From: Temnopleurus reevesii
Taxonomy: Eukaryota; Echinodermata; Echinoidea; Temnopleuroida; Temnopleuridae
Length of the DNA stretch: 25,858 bases
Reading direction: 5' to 3'
Assembly: GCA_036244855.1 (NCBI GenBank)
Contig: BQKZ01006599.1
Location: 1-25,858 of the forward strand
This document shows, piece by piece, positions 1-9,744 of this stretch. Made by a program: the position numbers and the translations under genes. How positions within the stretch are numbered: position 1 is the stretch's first letter; every line of letters starts with the position of its first letter. Below the pieces are notes generated by a model that was not told the origin of the DNA, did not search any database, and saw nothing but the letters and a program-made list of their open reading frames with translations.

Positions 1-920
1 ATTACAAACGAAAGGAGGTAAGGTACCCAAACGATGTAAAATGACCCCGTCACAAGAAATATCGTAAGAAATCCTTTCATCCCGTTTTTACTCGGTCGAT
101 TAGCCTCTATGTTCCGGCCTCGTGAAGCCTTTGCGTCCTGATTTTGCGATGGTTCATTCGCAGAATCACCTGAGAAATCGGATCCAGTGCCGTCATTTTG
201 GTTGCGCAGGTTTGCACGATTGAGAGGGACATTGAAAGGAACGGTTGTGGCAGTTCTTAATTTACGCGTGATGAGGAGTAATTTCACGTGTATTACCGTC
301 GTAAATACCATGGTACCAAGAACGAAGAGTAAATTAAAAACCGTGAATACTATAGACGTCCATTTTGATTTCACACTGGCATTTTTATTCAGGCATCGTT
401 CTATCAATTGCTGTATGAGGGGCGACTGAGGGATTGGGAGAAAAATCCCGCAAATCAACAGAATTGCCAAAGATATAAATAGAAGCGTCGAGTACAGTCT
501 TACTTTTGTCACTATAGCGTAATAACGCAAAGGTCGTGTAACTAGAAGATAAAGATTGAAACTAATTCCACATAAGCAGCTCATCACAGTAACAATGGAC
601 ACTTGGTACACATAGGCAAACGTCATGCTAATGTTTATACAAATCTCCTTGCTTGGACCAGCATGCCAGATGTAGTTCCAAGTATTCCCACAAATTCCCA
701 AAACAATATCAGATACCGAGAGAAGCTGGTAGAGGATCTTCATATTGTCTTGGAGTTCGTGTTGACGTCGAATGATAATCAAGGCAATGGTATTGAAAAT
801 CACACATAGAAAAGCTGATAAAAGGTAGAAAAAATTGTCAAACCTGGGCCCCAGATTGTTGCCAGCGCTGTGATTCTCTAGAGCTGCTGGACTTGCCATG
901 TTTGTGATGTTATCAATCAT
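1..920 (-). CDS. Rhodopsin-like 7TM receptor, 3' end beyond the window (receptor 1)
   Basis: The minus-strand frame is open from an ATG at 918-920 to the window edge, giving 306 residues that reach the end of TM6; TM7 and the tail lie outside. The N-terminus has sequons at N4 (NIT) and N16 (NHS). TM1 carries N43, TM2 carries D71, and an extracellular cysteine at C94 pairs by position with C176 in ECL2 (motif ERCL). TM3 ends in N122-L-Y124 followed by LLVTRPLRYY, so the D/E-R of the usual motif is lost while Y and the P eight residues on are kept. The third cytoplasmic loop is long and polar, with basic NRPSKNGMKGF before TM6; W298-x-P300 is present. A second ATG lies seven codons in (897-899). 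Membrane receptor, probably chemosensory by analogy with clustered invertebrate families; ligand and G protein unknown. No stop or frameshift is seen in the visible part. Confidence 0.9.
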   Translation of the reverse strand, partial: MIDNITNMASPAALENHSAGNNLGPRFDNFFYLLSAFLCVIFNTIALIIIRRQHELQDNMKILYQLLSVSDIVLGICGNTWNYIWHAGPSKEICINISMTFAYVYQVSIVTVMSCLCGISFNLYLLVTRPLRYYAIVTKVRLYSTLLFISLAILLICGIFLPIPQSPLIQQLIERCLNKNASVKSKWTSIVFTVFNLLFVLGTMVFTTVIHVKLLLITRKLRTATTVPFNVPLNRANLRNQNDGTGSDFSGDSANEPSQNQDAKASRGRNIEANRPSKNGMKGFLTIFLVTGSFYIVWVPYLLSFV

Positions 921-930
921 GATTCAGAGA

Positions 931-950
931 CTGCAGAAAGAAAATTATAA
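931..950 (-). promoter_or_regulatory. Candidate 3' splice site just upstream of receptor 1
   Basis: Read on the minus strand, a pyrimidine tract (TTTTCTTTCTGCAG) ends in AG at 931-932, ten bases before the ATG of the 1-920 receptor. This is a good acceptor consensus and suggests a non-coding first exon spliced to a single coding exon. No donor was identified. The other receptor loci do not show an equally clean acceptor, so this rests on motif quality only. Confidence 0.45.
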
Positions 951-1205
951 TTCTCAATTACATTTATCCGCAAGCAGTTTTGTCTTATCAAATGATTATA
1001 TTAGTAGAATCGTGAATATTAGAAGTATTTTTAAGATGTCCTCCTTGTCCTCCTTGATCATCTATTGAAAATAAAAGATCACACCACCGGGTAAACGACT
1101 GTGTTTACTGCATGCATCATCTGTAGATGTAGTTAAGAGGTAACGTCACTTCCAGTTTTTAAATTTTTATCACTTTTGACCATCTTTTTGTCTTCTACTA
1201 TGAAG

Positions 1206-1480
1206 GTGTCGTAGTCTGTTGGTTACTCATTGGCCCCTAATCACAGCGTCCCAGGTTCGATTCCAGTCGGTATAAGTTTCCTTTGGCAGGGAATTTACCC
1301 AAACTAGTCACTCTCATCCATGTGCTAATATGATACCGGGAGGGACAGACACCTTGTGGTTTCTTTAGCAGTGCGCGCCTCACAAGCGACGAGCTTTGTA
1401 TCCAATGACCGGGTAATAATAATGACAGTGCTTTGATCGATTTCGATAGGAGCTGGTAAAGCGCACTGTGATAATAAAAA
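1206..1480 (+). mobile_element. tRNA-derived SINE
   Basis: The left part resembles a tRNA gene promoter: an A-box-like TAGTCTGTTGG at 1212-1222 and a near-perfect B box GGTTCGATTCC at 1254-1264, about 31 bases apart. It is followed by a non-tRNA body with TTTGGCAGGGAATTTACCC at about 1281-1299, GATACCGGGAGGG near 1332-1344, and a right end near 1478 (GTAAAGCGCACTGTGATAAT). This order (tRNA head, conserved central body, short A/T tail) is typical of SINEs common in marine invertebrate genomes. The tRNA part does not fold into a convincing full tRNA, so it is not called as a tRNA gene. Boundaries are approximate; no clear target-site duplication was found. Confidence 0.65.
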
Positions 1481-2843
1481 CGCATATATACTGTTGTTGT
1501 CAATAAGCGACTATTATTTATGAACGCGTACTCATGTGGACTGTTTACTAATTGGGGGCTTATTTAAACAACATGTGAAGAGGCATCGGTCTATTAGACT
1601 GTCTAAAACCAGCATTGACCGTTTTAATCAGTCCTTGACGAGACGGCTGTCAAATAGTAGTGTTGAACCTTCGTCATCCGACAGCAACCACAAGATCGTT
1701 TGATCAAAATTTCCCTAATTTGATTTTATTTCGTTTCATTTATTTGTTTTATTTCAACATTTGAATAAGGTAGGTTTGTTCTGCCGCAAGTTCGTGCGTA
1801 GGTAAAATGCATAAAACATGCATAAAGTTGATATCACCTCTCTTTAGTGTGAGCGAGATCGCGGGAATATTGACATAAGCCAATTGCCTTTCAAGAGCTC
1901 CCACGATAAGTAAATAGCAATAACATTATTTCATCTGGCTCGAATGAAAAGAATACGATTCCCCTGCCATCCTCAAAAATCGACAATACATGAGGAACTG
2001 TCGCTTAAGTGGTTCATTCTGTTCTATCGCATACTTGGGCTTTTGTGAAGCGTAAAATATCATCGTTGCCTTCCTTAATACCTAAAACTCTGCGCTGTCA
2101 TCGGTAACGATTAGAAAGTGTCACATTAACCAACGCTTGTGTAAAAAAAAAGACAAAGACAAACAAAACAAAACAAAAAAGTGGCTATTGTGGTGTATCA
2201 TCAAAACCCTGGCATACAATATCCCACCTCCTGATCAGGTCCGACCAGAAATCAAAAGGCTGATCGACGTGGTTGTATGTAGCAATTTGTGGTCTTTTTT
2301 CTGGGGTGGCTTTCTTTGCACGGCCGGGGGAATGAACGTCGGTGGCTTTTCTACTGCTGGAAATCTCCTAGAGACGTGTTGAGCATGGACATAGAACAAA
2401 CCACTGACAAACTTTTGTCCAACCATTGGCAATCACAGCATGGTACCGTTAACCGTGACGCACAAACCAAAATACTACTTTAGTCCTGGGTGGTGTTTTA
2501 TATAGCAGTTTGTAGAACTACGCATGACTCTCTGAACAAGTGGTGACCCTTTCTAGCACTCAATGATAACCCCTGACGCAGAATCACACATGAGGAAGAG
2601 TCGCCAGTCGTGCATAGATATACGAACAGCTTTATGAAACTCAACCCAGGTCACACAGGATTTCAGCTCCTAATCACTTTAATAACAGTAAAAAAAGAAG
2701 AAACAAAAAGAAAAAAAGGGTCTCTCGTCAAGCAGACACTATTGATCGCACTGACATGGATACATATTTCTTCTTAAGAAAAATGTCACTTAATGTTGAT
2801 TGATTGATTTTATTTCCGATATACCATTAAAAAAAAATACAAT
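1481..2843. other. Gene-free spacer
   Basis: No supported coding region. Short open frames here lack recognisable motifs. An A-rich simple stretch (AAGACAAAGACAAAC type) lies near 2143-2180 and another A/G-rich stretch near 2689-2716. From about 2798 to 2843 the sequence (TTGATTGATTGATTTTATTTCC, then an A run) resembles the reverse-complement tail of an old retroposon, which is only suggestive. Confidence 0.4.
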
Positions 2844-3005
2844 AAATCCGGAAGACATGGTGGAAGACATGGTGGTAATGTAGAAACCTTACGTGAGTGG
2901 TCTATTGAACAGTCTACTCGGGCCATAGCCCATGCAAAGAACGACAAAACTCTAAATTGAAGAACAAACTTCCATTACCACGTACCACCATGTCTTCCGG
3001 ATTTC
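2844..3005. mobile_element. Foldback (MITE-like) element with about 35-bp inverted ends
   Basis: The left arm at 2844-2880 begins AAATCCGGAAGACATGG and the right arm at 2973-3005 is its reverse complement apart from a few differences. A 12-bp unit (GAAGACATGGTG) is duplicated in tandem in the left arm only, which explains the length difference. The roughly 90-bp interior has no coding potential. Length and symmetry suggest a non-autonomous DNA transposon; the superfamily is not identifiable by eye. Confidence 0.6.
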
Positions 3006-4444
3006 TAATGACTGGATGAAAACGTAAGATCGTGTCAAAATAACTCTTTATAGATCTTAACAGAGCCTTTGAAAGCTTTAATCACTGCCTGAACATATTT
3101 CGCGTGGGATTGAGCAGTTCAAAATTGTGACAGTGTTCCTATTTCCCCTTATCCAGTCACGTCTACTATAAATTTACTGTAGCGCGCTTTAAAATTTAAT
3201 TTAACGCATCAAACAGCGTCTGTTTCACTGCAGAACATGCTTTGACGTGTTTTGACCGTGTTTAAGATATATGATATCTAGTATAACCGGGCCTTCATGT
3301 TCCCGAAGGAAACATCAGGCGATTTGCACAGTACCTTGAAGGAAAAAGCATGAAATACCTCCAAGTTGAAGTTCAAGTTTATTTTCCGCAAATTATAAAT
3401 TATAGCATAATACTACATGCATCAACGGAGCAAACAATACAACGTAAAATAAAAGATATAACGAGATGCAAATCTATTTGAATTCGTGAAAAACAACAGC
3501 ACAGGCGTATTACAGTTGCTCCTTTCGCAGAGTAAATAGATACCAAGAAATTTTAAGGGGTGCAGCCGCTGATTCAATGGTTTGGAGGTGCAAAATGACA
3601 CCCTACAGTGCTCATCCCCATCGTATGGTGCATGCCTCCACCAAAAAGGCTGCTGTTATTACAAGCGTCTGCACCCCTAATGATGCAAAATCCCCCCCCC
3701 CCCTAATCTCTTCGTGTGTTTAGCAAAACATTTAACACATAAAAATGGTAATAGCAACAGCAACATCGTCCCTCAAAATGACGGAAAAGAGAGTGGCAAC
3801 GTACTAAATTGTCTCCCACACAGGTTAGCTGCGCATGTAGAACTCAGTAAAGTTATCAAATTTATATCCTTTCTAACAACTTCGTGCCAACTTCATACCA
3901 TTTGACCCTTTAGAAAATTGGACGCCCTCTTCACGAAAAATGAACATCAACATTGACAGCAATATTTGATACTAAATAGTTTTGTTAACATGTCCGTTCT
4001 GTAACGGGAAATTGGTGGCATGATAAAGGGCTTGATCCGTTTATACCCACTGGTGAAAAGTTATCCGGATAACCGGGTAAAACCATATATTAATGGAACA
4101 GAATAAAAGAATAAAATCAATGTTTTTGATATAGTGAAATATGAAGGACGTGTGGACTACGGGGTATAGATACATGTATATATGACATTGGCGTATTATC
4201 ATGACACACGATGTAAACTTTTTTCATACAATGAAGTCAAACGCCAATTAAATGCTCCTTTGTAATGTTATCAATTCGTCATTGTCCATGACCATGATGA
4301 CGTACTTTATTTTGCGGAAATATTTTATATCGTGTTAAGATTAAAAGAAACAATAAGTCACAATATGCTATACTCATAATTACACTTGTAGCACGAAGAT
4401 TTCTGATTAGAATGATCTAATTGCTCCCTTTTGGGTTCAAATGC
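3006..4444. other. Gene-free spacer with simple repeat and retroposon-like tail
   Basis: No gene is supported. A run of 12 C occupies 3692-3703. The stretch from about 3362 to 3430 (AAGTTCAAGTTTATTTTCCGC followed by AT-rich sequence) resembles the 3' tail of a degraded LINE or SINE read in reverse; this is a weak call. Confidence 0.35.
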
Positions 4445-5022
4445 TATTTTAAGATAAATCTAAATAAAGAATATAGACAGTGTGTTCCAGAATAAACAAT
4501 GGGTGTCCTTGAAAATTTCAAGTTAAGGCTAGCGGACCATTTTGGTGCAAAAAGGCATTATCTTAGCTTTTAATACAACAAGAAAATAGTGTCTGAACTC
4601 CCTGGATCATTTCATAAGAACTGAGTGTCCGAGAATTTGATACTTTCATTCTGTGTGTAGGACCTGACGAAGTGTTTTCAGCAGTAATCCTCGAACCTCT
4701 GTGTTCGTCATCAGGTTGATAATCGGTTGTATCCAAGGATTGAGTGAGAGATTCTGCAGTGTTCTTAAGAGCTGGATGCATCGGTGTCATATACGAATCA
4801 ACATAGGGTATCCAGACGATGTAAAAAGATCCCGTTAGAAAAAATGGTCCGAAATCCTTTCATTCCTTTTTTGCGTGGCCGATCAAGGGTCATGTTCTGA
4901 TTCCGGATAACTTCGGCATCAGGATTCAATGATGGCACATGGCAACAATCGCGGTTATTGTTACTATCTACATTAGCGCGGTTCTCCAGATCTCGAAAAT
5001 TATGCTGTCGGCATAGGTACCG
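4445..5022 (-). pseudogene. Partial receptor pseudogene: TM6-TM7 end and 3' flank, tandem copy of the receptor 2 end
   Basis: This segment aligns by eye, offset by about 634-639 bp, with the 3' third of the receptor at 5280-6314 and its downstream flank, so it is a direct tandem duplicate. It covers the late third cytoplasmic loop, TM6 (GDSFYIVWIPY-equivalent region), the MTPMHPALKNTAE loop and TM7. Against the intact gene a 5-bp deletion falls in the stretch just before TM7 (near 4728-4745) and a 2-bp deletion lies at the start of TM6 (near 4838-4850), so the frame is broken twice. TM1-TM5 are absent. The homology continues through 3' flank (4460-4640 against 5095-5275), showing the duplication was of DNA rather than of a processed transcript. 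Confidence 0.85.
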
Positions 5023-5027
5023 GAAAG

Positions 5028-5033
5028 TTTATT
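5028..5033 (-). terminator. Candidate polyadenylation signal for receptor 2
   Basis: AATAAA is present on the minus strand (TTTATT on the plus strand) about 247 bases downstream of the stop codon of the 5280-6314 gene, near the junction between the gene's flank and the duplicated fragment. It is the nearest clear hexamer; no cleavage-site evidence is available. Confidence 0.35.
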
Positions 5034-5279
5034 TCGGAATTATTTATATGCTCTTTTGTGAGGGGCCGGTCTTAAATTTTCTTTCAAATTAAATCTATAT
5101 CGTACATGAATATGGACAGTGTTTTACAGAATAAGCAGTAGATGTCCTCGAAAATAAAAACTGAAGGTTAGCGAACCCTTTTGGTGCAAGAAGGTATTAT
5201 CTCAGCTTTTCAATTTCAACAACAAAAAGTATTTAAATTCTTATTTCGTAATAGCTCAGTATTCGATAATATGATACAT

Positions 5280-6314
5280 TCATTCCGTGTGTAGTACATG
5301 ACGAATTGTTTTAAACAGTAACCCTCTAGCCTCCGCGTTCGTCATCAGATAGATGATCGGCTGTATCCAGGAGTTTGAATGAGCGAGAGTTTCGGCAGTG
5401 TTCTTAAGAGCTGGATGCATCGGTGTCATGTACGAAACCACATAGGGTATCCAGACGATGTAGAAAGATCCAGTTAGAAGAAAGATGGTCCGAAATCCTT
5501 TCATTCCCTTCTTACGTGGCCGATCGAGGACCTGATTCCGGATAACTTCGGCGTCAGGATTTAGTGATGGCTCACGGCAACTATCGCGGTCATTAGTACC
5601 ATCTGTATTAGCTCGGTTGTTCAGATCTCGAAGATGGTGTACGGGCATTGGTGCGGCATTCCTCAACTGACGGGCCAGCAACATCAATCTAACGTATATA
5701 ACTGACGTAAATATCATTGTAACGCAGACAAAAAATGTATGGAAACACGTATGCACAATGGATGACAACTTGGGTTGCACACTGTCATTTCTTGTCAAAC
5801 ATCGTTCCGTGACGAGAATGATCATCGGCGAACTCGGAACTGGGAGATATATTCCACAAATTACCGAAATTAACACAAATATGGATGTAACTGTGACATA
5901 GAATCGAGTTCGTGTTACGATGGTGTAGTATCGAAGCGGTCTTGTAACGAGAAGATACAGATTCAAGCTGATGCCTGTCTGACACATCATTACACAGAGT
6001 AAGAAAACGAAGTACACGTAAACAAAGGTCATACTACATATCTTGCAGATATATTCGCCTTGGCCTACTTGCCAGAGAGAATTCCAAACATTCCCATCAA
6101 TGCCGAAGATCATATCACAAACCGCAAGAGCCTGGTAAAGAACTTTCATGTAATCTTGAAGTTCAATTTGCTGTTTAATAACAACCAACACTGATGTATT
6201 CAAAATGACAGCAAGGAAAACCGATACCAAATAGAAAACGCTGATAGGTCCGAAATTAACATTTTCAGCAGAACTCGTGAAGTTTTGGTCGTATATATCT
6301 GTTGTATTTGGCAT
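5280..6314 (-). CDS. Rhodopsin-like 7TM receptor, intact (receptor 2)
   Basis: A complete single-exon frame of 344 codons from an ATG at 6312-6314 to TGA at 5280-5282. Sequons at N3 and N11 mark an extracellular N-terminus. Key positions: N39 in TM1, D67 in TM2, C90 before TM3, N118-L-Y120 in place of D/E-R-Y followed by LLVTRPLRYYTIVT, ICGIYLPVPSSP ending TM4, C172 in ECL2 (ERCLTR), a loop of about 55 residues rich in N, D and R, the basic DRPRKKGMKGF before TM6, W288-x-P290 in TM6, and Q318-P-I-I-Y322 in TM7, followed by LMTNAEARGLLF where helix 8 begins. TM5 lacks the usual central proline. Length fits a class A receptor. The tail is short, about 14 residues after helix 8 starts. The 3' end has been duplicated immediately downstream. 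Ligand unknown. Confidence 0.95.
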   Translation of the reverse strand: MPNTTDIYDQNFTSSAENVNFGPISVFYLVSVFLAVILNTSVLVVIKQQIELQDYMKVLYQALAVCDMIFGIDGNVWNSLWQVGQGEYICKICSMTFVYVYFVFLLCVMMCQTGISLNLYLLVTRPLRYYTIVTRTRFYVTVTSIFVLISVICGIYLPVPSSPMIILVTERCLTRNDSVQPKLSSIVHTCFHTFFVCVTMIFTSVIYVRLMLLARQLRNAAPMPVHHLRDLNNRANTDGTNDRDSCREPSLNPDAEVIRNQVLDRPRKKGMKGFRTIFLLTGSFYIVWIPYVVSYMTPMHPALKNTAETLAHSNSWIQPIIYLMTNAEARGLLFKTIRHVLHTE

Positions 6315-6516
6315 CTTAATGTTTAGGTAATAGTTTCAAGCAAGAAGTGTTTGATTCCTTGGTATAAATTCTGTTAGAGAGTACTAGCGTAGATGGGTGC
6401 ATGAAATAACAGATTGGACCCTAAGATAATGCACCAGGATACAAAGCGAGCAAAATTGGAGATGGATTGACGACGTCAAGGAATACTTGGGCGTCACATG
6501 GAAAAGAGACTGACGT
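6315..6516. other. Upstream region of receptor 2
   Basis: The presumptive 5' flank of the 5280-6314 gene. No minus-strand TATAAA and no strong splice acceptor were seen. A foldback element begins about 200 bp upstream of the start codon. Confidence 0.3.
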
Positions 6517-6701
6517 AAAGGCCCCAGCACACCAAACACGGCACGGCGTAACGGCACGGTTTTTACGCAGTACCTTGGTTGTTATTGGCCAGCGCGCTCC
6601 TCCGCGCAAAGGATCCTCAACAATTGGCCAATCACAGGAGAGACATCGCGTAAATACCGTGCCGTTATGCCGTGCCGTGTTTGTTGTGCCCGGGCCTTTA
6701 G
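6517..6701. mobile_element. Foldback (MITE-like) element, GC-rich arms of about 50 bp
   Basis: The left arm 6517-6568 (AAAGGCCCC...CAAACACGGCACGGCGTAACGG) and the right arm about 6648-6701 are inverted copies with a few differences, each containing the CACGGCACGGC motif. The centre of about 80 bp includes ATTGGCC in both orientations. No coding potential. Target-site duplication not resolved. Confidence 0.75.
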
Positions 6702-8016
6702 AGGCCTTTCTTCTACAGTGGACCTAAATACGCTTTATAAAATGAATATCCTGGCGTCGAATTGATGGGTTTTACTAGAAAGACCTTATTTGTAAATATA
6801 TTTACTCTGAACTCTCTTCGATTATGATGTGCTGTAAGATATTTTGGCTTAATAACTGATGACAATACCTAAAATAGAACGATACTCTGTGAAATGTGTA
6901 GATGGCTTTGCTTATGTGCTGAAGTTCGCGAATTAACTGCGTCCAACGAATACAAGCTGGGTTTCATTCCCTGGAGTTCAAAGCCGACACTGCAATGAAT
7001 TCTAAACTTCGATTGGTTAGAAGTTCCATGAAGCTTTAAAGAGCTGAAACAAGGAACCGCAGAAACTAAGTGGGAGGGGCACGATTGCATGCGTTTTCTG
7101 AAGAAAAAAATGCTAAATGTCATCTTCGACTCCCTGAGTCCTATCAACTTGCTACAAGCTTTTGATATGACGTTAATGAAATCGCAAAAGACGTCAATCT
7201 CAGAACAGGCTCATCAAGACTCTAATAGGCAATGTAAATTTTAATAAAAAGTATTTGAAAAGATGATGTTGTATAATGTTGATAAAATTATCTTTCAATG
7301 CTATGACATGATCGATTAACCTACATGATAGATCATGTAGATGCCTTAGTTTACGAGCACGTCGTATTTATTTATTTATTTATTTATTGATCAATATGTT
7401 AGCAGGATGCCCTCTCAACAAGATGTTGGTATCACGAGGGGTCCTGCATGACTTTCTGGCTTTCGTTATTTTTGTATGCCTATGACGATAAGAAAGCACA
7501 AAACGTATATCATATCAACTTATATTAAAATTGATAAGAGATAACAAACCTGTGAATCAACTTTTATTTAGGATGTGATCTTTTACTCTGCACTGTGAAC
7601 AGAAGGAACAAAGGACTGAGACAAAGGAAATAACTTCATTCAAACATTCACAATGGCATCATGACTACAAAAGAGAGTGACAGATGCGACTCTTGTTCAG
7701 CATGTTTCCACATAATGAGAAGGATAGAAATTTCTCTTGTTTCCATCTAGCTATTGGCAATGCTTTAATGGAGGCTATTTACTATGTCCCAGGTCTTTAT
7801 CCCTTCTTCTCACAGTGCTGCAGATCTCCAACATGGACCATTAATTCTGATATCTAATTTGACAAGCACGCTATGCCTTCGTGTTTTTGTATGCCGGTGA
7901 CAACAAAACAATAGAAAATGTAAGACTTAATATTGAACAATTTATTTCATATTAAATACCAATCAATCAATCAATACTAGTCATGAAGATAATTGCGTGT
8001 CTGACCGACTTTCATA
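6702..8016. other. Gene-free spacer with simple repeats
   Basis: No supported gene. A (TTTA)n tract lies at about 7367-7388, a short near-palindrome CTACATGATAGATCATGTAG at 7321-7340, and (CAAT)n near 7961-7975. Two short stretches, near 7458-7484 (TTTCGTTATTTTTGTATGCC) and 7877-7903 (CTTCGTGTTTTTGTATGCC), resemble each other and may be copies of an old repeat. Confidence 0.4.
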
Positions 8017-8189
8017 GGGGATGTTGTTCAAAAGTTGCAATTGATTGCGAGTTGCAGTTGATCGGAACGCGCCAATCAAAATCATTGGTAAAAATCATTG
8101 GTAAATGCGCATACCCTGCGCGAATGAATATGCGCGTTACAATTCGCAAAGTTACAGTTGATTTGCAGTTGATTTTGAGCAACACCCCC
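8017..8189. mobile_element. Foldback (MITE-like) element flanked by TA
   Basis: The left end GGGGATGTTGTTCAAAA (from 8017) is matched in reverse complement by the right end ending TTTTGAGCAACACCCC (to 8189). The arms continue inward with related TTGCAGTTGAT sequences to GCGCG-rich positions. TA lies directly outside both ends (8015-8016 and 8190-8191), consistent with a TA target-site duplication as made by Tc1/mariner-type transposases, though other superfamilies also use TA-containing sites. Confidence 0.7.
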
Positions 8190-8246
8190 TAGTATGGTAC
8201 TCAAGTTGGTTTATGCTCAGATTTAGATTAGACGTTTCTCTGGCCA

Positions 8247-8378
8247 GGGCCCTATTGCATAAAAAGTTGCGTTTAAACGCAAGTCAGAAAATTAAACGCA
8301 ACTCTAATTTCAACCAATCAAGAGCGCGTATTTAGGACTTGCGTTTAATTTAACGCAACTTTTTATGCAATAGGGCCC
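8247..8378. mobile_element. Foldback (MITE-like) element, 132 bp
   Basis: The ends GGGCCCTATTGCATAAAAAG (from 8247) and their exact reverse complement (to 8378) form arms that continue through AGTTGCGTTTAA and AAACGCAAGTC, with one arm carrying an extra ATTAA. The interior of about 45 bp includes CCAATCA. It lies 57 bp from the preceding foldback element. No open frame of interest. Confidence 0.8.
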
Positions 8379-8734
8379 AGGTCAGGCATTACTTAGACAA
8401 AGTTGTAATAAACATTCCGTTCAAACATGTTAACTTTCAAGTCCTCCAATCAGGAGTTGCATTTACTATGAGGTTAATTGTAACTAGATATTTTCAAGCA
8501 ATTTCATCACATTCACAGCAAAATAAATCATTATTTCATTTGTCAAAGCTAAATTCAATAGTGGAAAATTTTAAAGAAAGATTTTCAAGAAATTGTATAT
8601 CACTTTAATATTTGATACAATTGTTATGTCAATTATTTCATTGTCCAGGGATGTCAGGCATCCTAGTTTGATTACAAACTTTAATTAAGAGGACAAGAAA
8701 ACGAAAAAAAAGGTTGTATATTTATCTCCTTCTG
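8379..8734. other. Gene-free AT-rich spacer
   Basis: AT-rich sequence between the paired foldback elements and the first TM7 fragment. Nothing supported. Confidence 0.4.
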
Positions 8735-8885
8735 GACAACTTCAAGAAGTTTGCCAACAATTTTTTGTTGAATAACTGTGAAATGCCATGAATCACAATC
8801 CTCTCGCTTCAGAATTAGTCAAGAGGTCAACAATTGGTTGCATCCAGGCGTTGCAATGCAACATAGAACACATGATGTCCAAAAA
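8735..8885 (-). pseudogene. TM7 fragment of a receptor, decayed (fragment A)
   Basis: On the minus strand 8796-8885 translates as MLHCNAWMQPIVDLLTNSE and on through ARGL, clearly matching the TM7 and helix-8 start of the 10150-11157 receptor (MSHCNAWVQPIVYLLTNSE). The TM7 tyrosine of QPxxY is aspartate here, and TGA at 8793-8795 replaces the codon after ARGL, where the intact gene has a further 16 residues. Homology continues past that stop to the sequence around the intact gene's own stop (AAACTTCTTGAAGTTGT). TM1-TM6 are absent. A 119-codon open frame running to 9152 includes this fragment but its upstream part is unrelated to receptors. Confidence 0.8.
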
Positions 8886-9019
8886 AGTCTCTGCTATAGC
8901 AACAGCAGAACTATAATCGCTAACAGACAGGGTGTTCCTCCTGCACACAGATCCGCTAGAGTGTCTCAATGAATCATTAATTAATGATTTCAAGTCGAAC
9001 CTTGGGTACGATATAGTGA

Positions 9020-9240
9020 AAGTTGCAATTAGTAAATATATTATGAGAAAGTACGAACGACTGTTTCGACGTAAGCTGGGATCTTCATGAAACAGGGTAC
9101 GATAAAACAAGGGTGTATCCTTGAAAATACTGTGATGCGGTGTCCATAACATTCAGGTTCGCATGATAGTTAGTTAACTTGATATCATTTTGGAAAGGCT
9201 TCTTGTAGAATATAGAGACCTAGAAAACGATACAATCCGG
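9020..9240. repeat. Segmental duplicate, copy 1
   Basis: This stretch is closely similar to about 9745-9940, including shared blocks such as CTTCATGAAACAGGG, GTGTCCATAACATTCAGG and AAAGGCTTCTTGTAGAATAT in the same order and orientation. It sits on the right of fragment A as the second copy sits to the right of fragment B, so a unit containing one TM7 fragment plus this sequence was duplicated in tandem. Confidence 0.8.
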
Positions 9241-9270
9241 ACTGTATTTTTCATCTAATTCTAAACAACT

Positions 9271-9440
9271 TCACGACGTTTTCCAGGTTACCATGGGACA
9301 GCGGCGAAGTGCCGCGAAGCATAATCCTCTCTCCTCAGAATTAGTCAAAAGGTATACAATCGGTTGCACCCAAGCGTTGCAATGCGACATAGAACGCACG
9401 ATGTCCAAGGAGTAGGAAGAATTGGCATCAAGAATTAGCT
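9271..9440 (-). pseudogene. TM7 and C-terminal fragment of a receptor, reading frame kept (fragment B)
   Basis: The minus-strand frame from about 9420 reads DIVRSMSHCNAWVQPIVYLL and continues through TNSEERGLCFAALRRCPMV to TWKTS and a TGA at 9271-9273. It matches the last 45 or so residues of the 10150-11157 receptor almost position for position, including the terminal TWKTS. QPIVY is intact. Upstream of this the similarity fades within about 15 codons and there is no TM1-TM6, so it cannot encode a full receptor. It is less decayed than fragment A, from which it is about 500 bp away. Confidence 0.85.
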
Positions 9441-9489
9441 GTGCGTGGAGTCATGTCTAAAGCTGTGATCGAAACAGCAGATTTACAAT

Positions 9490-9652
9490 GTCAATGACGT
9501 TCAAATGAATAAATTCCAATCGTTTTTTTTATTTATTTTTGTATAATTTGTTTGATATAACACAATGTGTATGAAAAAAAAATGTAATCAGAACAAAATG
9601 TTGGATGTACATGTCAATGACGTTCAAATGAATAAATTCCAAATTCCAATCG
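9490..9652. repeat. Insertion bounded by a direct repeat of about 31 bp
   Basis: The block GTCAATGACGTTCAAATGAA and its continuation ATAAATTCCAA occur at 9490-9520 and again at 9613-9643, separated by AT-rich sequence containing T and A runs. The second copy has an additional ATTCCAATCG. Relative to the other duplicate (right of fragment A) this looks like a local insertion or slippage duplication. Confidence 0.65.
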
Positions 9653-9744
9653 TATGGCTGTCAGACAGAAAAGAGCGTTACTGCTGCACGCAGATCTGTG
9701 GTGACAGTGAACTAAAAAGTCCCAATCAGTAAGTACGACTATGG

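Noticed and set aside
1206..1280. A tRNA gene
   Set aside because: The A and B boxes are present but a full cloverleaf with paired acceptor stem could not be formed, and a SINE body follows directly.
1237..1503. An 88-codon minus-strand frame
   Set aside because: It lies wholly across the SINE on its opposite strand and has no protein motif.
2148..2180. A possible repeat array
   Set aside because: Only an A-rich simple stretch; no CRISPR-like or satellite structure is present anywhere in the window.
4563..4790. A 75-codon gene
   Set aside because: It is the frameshifted start of the duplicated receptor 3' end; after about 15 codons it leaves the receptor frame.
8793..9152. A 119-codon frame opening with ATG and ending in a TM7-like segment
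   Set aside because: The part upstream of TM7 matches the 9745-9940 duplicate, where a one-base length difference near 9825 breaks the same frame, so the frame is not conserved. Only the TM7 end is receptor-like.
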